Shown: positions 62,081 to 64,000 of the stretch, piece by piece
How the letters are laid out: every line of letters begins with the position of its first letter
How positions within the stretch are numbered: position 1 is the first letter of the stretch
Assembly: GCF_964355755.1 (NCBI RefSeq)
Contig: NC_092680.1
Location: 7,789,001-7,853,000, forward strand
Length of the DNA stretch: 64,000 nucleotides
Source: Antedon mediterranea
Taxonomy: Eukaryota; Echinodermata; Crinoidea; Comatulida; Antedonidae
Reading direction: 5' to 3'
Translations under genes and position numbers: made by a program
Notes under the pieces: generated by a model
Databases searched by the model: none
What the model was told of the DNA's origin: nothing
Seen by the model: the letters and a program-made list of their open reading frames with translations, nothing else

Positions 62081-63119
62081 AGATGATGTTATGGATCCTG
62101 GTCGAGCACTGCGAGAAACAGACGCGGTATTGCACCAAAAGTAATTGTAAGCTCAAAAATATCAAAGTTGCCCCGTGATTTCAACAATTTCCTTGCCAAC
62201 GGCGAGAACAAGACCAGATTGATTGAGCTTATTCGCTGTGTACTAGTGTCAAAGAAAGAAAGCATTCTAACAGATATGAGGAGTGATGTTATTTACTTTT
62301 CATCGTACAAAGAATGCATCTACGTTACTAAACTGAGATGTTGTATTGGTTCCGGAGCTTAATAGTAGCCAAGAAGAAGCCGACACGAAAGTCATCCTGC
62401 ATGCAAAGCATGCTTTAACAAATAACAATCAAGGCGTAGCAATAATTTGTTCCCATTCTGGAGACATTGACATTCCAGTCATTTCACTATCTCATTTCAT
62501 AGATGATGGGCAGAGGGTAATTATTGATACAAACACTGGGAAATACCGAAATGTACTGAAATTGAGTGACATTGATTTAACAAAAGCGCAGAAATCATCC
62601 CTTATTGGATTCCATGCTTTCACAGGTAACGAGTATAACTCCGCTTTCGTTCGGAAAGGAAAACGTACCTGCTGGAAGCTTCTGGAATCAAAAGCAACAT
62701 TTGTTGACACATTCTGCAACCTTGGAGTGTCAGATGTTCCATCAAAAGAGTTGTATGAGGAACTTGAAGAGTATGTTTCACCATTGTATGGAGTGAAGGG
62801 GAAAAGTGTAAATCAAGCAAGATATGATATCTTCAACAGAAAGTTTTCCAGACACAACAAGATTACAGATATATCATTACTGCCACTATGTCAGCAGACC
62901 CTTGAGTTTCATATACTTAGAGCAAACTTCATTACTAAAGAATGGCAATCAGCAGACGTCAATGATTTTGTCAACAACAGTACACACAATGGATGGAACG
63001 AACAAATGGAGCCTAAATGGATTGAGACAGTGATGCCCACTGATGTCCAGGAACTGTTTACACATAATGAATATGAAGACTTTTCAGATTGCAGTGATGT
63101 GAGCGATCTTGAAGATTAA
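62068..63119 (+). pseudogene. PIN/XPG-like nuclease-family protein gene, right-arm copy
   Basis: The main open frame (62346-63119, 257 residues) lacks a proper start: its first codon is TTG inside the family's VPELxSSQEEADTK motif. It has E10-E11-A-D13 and D40-I-D42 (HSGDIDIPVISL), the spacing of acidic metal-binding residues in PIN/XPG-I folds, then SLIGFHAFTGNEYNSAF (86-101), similar to the helix-hairpin-helix region of FEN1-like nucleases. The acidic tail is DCSDVSDLED. Upstream, 62168-62362 is the preceding segment (NNFLANGENKTRLIELIRC) in another frame, so a frameshift lies near 62346. Around 62103 about 210 coding bases are deleted. It would not give a complete protein, though the nuclease-like half is intact. 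The function is inferred from motifs only. Confidence 0.65.
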
Positions 63120-63207
63120 TACACGACATACAGACTGAAACACTAAAGGGAAAATGAATTAATTGACAGGAGTAACGTGATCAGATAGGAGAAATGTCTT
63201 GCATTTT

Positions 63208-63220
63208 GGGTCAAAGGTCA
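63208..63220 (+). promoter_or_regulatory. DR1-type nuclear-receptor motif, right arm, first repeat
   Basis: GGGTCAAAGGTCA is a perfect DR1 arrangement, in the inner of two ~149-bp repeats. Confidence 0.5.
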
Positions 63221-63356
63221 GTAACGTTATTTCCGGTCATTTTTACAGATAATGTTCTATTAGTTTGAATATAAACATCTATATTCTGGAGAGTTTGACA
63301 CCAATTACAACTTTCTGTGTCTAGTAGTTACGGAGATATGATATCTGTTAGATATT

Positions 63357-63369
63357 GGGTCAAAGGTCA
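63357..63369 (+). promoter_or_regulatory. DR1-type nuclear-receptor motif, right arm, second repeat
   Basis: GGGTCAAAGGTCA again, exactly 149 bases after the first. Confidence 0.5.
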
Positions 63370-63666
63370 ATAGAGGTATTTCCGGCCGTTTTCTGACAAA
63401 ATGTTCTATTACATCAAATAGGAACATGTACATTCCAAACAATTTGACACCAAAATCAACTCTCTATGACCAGTGGTTGCCAAGATATCATAGTCTATTG
63501 TAACTGGCAGCCATTTTGAAAAAAGCGCCCTCACGCAAAAGTTCTCAGGTTACAGCCCGTTTACCCAATATATTTGGATTCCCCAGAAAAAACTGGTCTA
63601 GAAAAGTTATATGAGAATTTCTACCTCTCCGGGTGGCACCTACCTCATTCATAGCCTAGTCTAATT

Positions 63667-63830
63667 GTTAATTGAAAGGCTTTACACCAAACTCGTATAC
63701 ACATGATTGTAGTGGATTTAGCCTAAATCACACAGCATAAGACACACACACTTTTGGTAAAAATCGGGTCAAGGTCATTAGGCCAATTTTGATTTGGCCA
63801 AGTATCGCGCTATGCGCGAAGGCTAGTTTG
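63667..63830. repeat. repeat block paralogous to 37570-37746
   Basis: GTTAATTGAAAGGC through GGGTCAAGGTCATTAGGCCA to GCGCTATGCGCGAAGGCTAG continues the gene C-side sequence beyond the palindromic insertion, with small deletions. Confidence 0.7.
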
Positions 63831-64000
63831 TTACTTGGCAAAAAAGAATTTTGCCAAGTATAGTATTCACTTTGTTACTTGGCAAAAAAGAATTTTGCCA
63901 AGTATAGTATTCACTTTGTTTGTATGTTTGTATGTTTGTTACTTGGCCAAATTGAAAATTGGCCAAGTATGTTGATCTGTTTGTTTGTTTGTTTGTTTGT
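63831..64000. repeat. TTACTTGGCAAAA.. tandem units and TTGGCCAA palindrome, running off the window
   Basis: A ~44-bp hairpin unit (TTACTTGGCAAAAAAGAATT..TTGCCAAGTATAGTATTCAC) occurs twice in tandem. It is followed by CTTGGCCAAATTGAAAATTG GCCAAG and a TTTG microsatellite, the same sequence that starts inside the blocks at 37071 and 58241. Confidence 0.7.

Larger units (their letters stand above)
59947..63663. mobile_element. 3,717-bp palindromic DNA transposon carrying a PIN/XPG-like gene in both arms
   Basis: The ends are perfect inverted repeats for at least 20 bases (TAGACTAGGCTATGAATGAG / CTCATTCATAGCCTAGTCTA). ATT flanks both sides (59944-59946 and 63664-63666), while the paralogous site behind gene C has a single ATT (37567-37569, GCTATTGTTAAT), so a 3-bp target duplication is read directly. 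The arms extend almost to the centre (left 59947 to about 61848, right about 62068 to 63663), leaving a loop of about 220 bp. The left arm has about 115 extra bases near 60470-60590, and the right arm lacks about 210 coding bases near 62103. The outer 450 bases of each arm hold two ~149-bp repeats with DR1-like motifs. No DDE transposase is visible, so it is probably non-autonomous. Academ-type elements, described as encoding an XPG-like nuclease and making 3-4 bp duplications, are a possible relative. Confidence 0.85.

Overview
The window reads as animal nuclear DNA. It is AT-rich, its genes are split by introns with GT..AG ends, and it is crowded with mobile elements: a Ty3/gypsy-type LTR retrotransposon, MITEs, foldback elements and tRNA-headed SINE-like repeats. 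The protein families (tandem arylsulfatase B-like genes, a secreted LigB-like protein, a probable SK-channel exon) and the repeat style suggest a marine invertebrate deuterostome, most likely an echinoderm. That placement is inference with low to moderate confidence.

Layout. 1-10 kb: the last exon of a probable calcium-activated potassium channel (3088-3606) in otherwise gene-poor AT-rich DNA with a few MITEs. 10-27 kb: two paired units, each a LigB-like dioxygenase gene followed by an arylsulfatase B-like gene. The first pair is decayed: a remnant of dioxygenase exon 1 at 10449, then 5'-truncated sulfatase pseudogene A at 11068-16377. The second pair is fuller but broken: dioxygenase 18032-20432 with a frameshift and a stop, and sulfatase B 21077-26454 with a 41-base net deletion in exon 6. 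27-36 kb: a foldback element, then sulfatase C (29839-35966). C is the only copy whose seven exons join in one open frame, giving 530 residues. 37-39 kb: nested repeats. 39.7-57.1 kb: sulfatase D, with a 4,806-bp LTR retrotransposon in intron 3 and a 5,360-bp near-perfect tandem duplication that copied the 3' end of the retrotransposon plus exons 4 and 5. 57-64 kb: a second copy of the sequence downstream of C, carrying two further insertions. One of these is a 3,717-bp, almost fully palindromic element (59947-63663) with a PIN/XPG-like protein gene in both arms.

Because genes C and D are close paralogues, C supplies empty target sites for several insertions in D. This allows target-site duplications to be read directly: CATT for the LTR element and ATT for the palindromic element. 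The long inverted repeats of the palindromic element, and of an unrelated-looking foldback in intron 3 of D, both carry 141-149 bp repeats, most of which contain a sequence matching a DR1 nuclear-receptor response element (AGGTCA-A-AGGTCA). I consider this the most unusual structure in the window.

How the genes work together: C probably makes a secreted or lysosomal sulfatase acting on sulfated glycans. No pathway partner is evident beyond the repeated neighbouring LigB-like gene. Several lesions (homopolymer indels, an almost identical tandem repeat) could be assembly or read errors and are marked as such.
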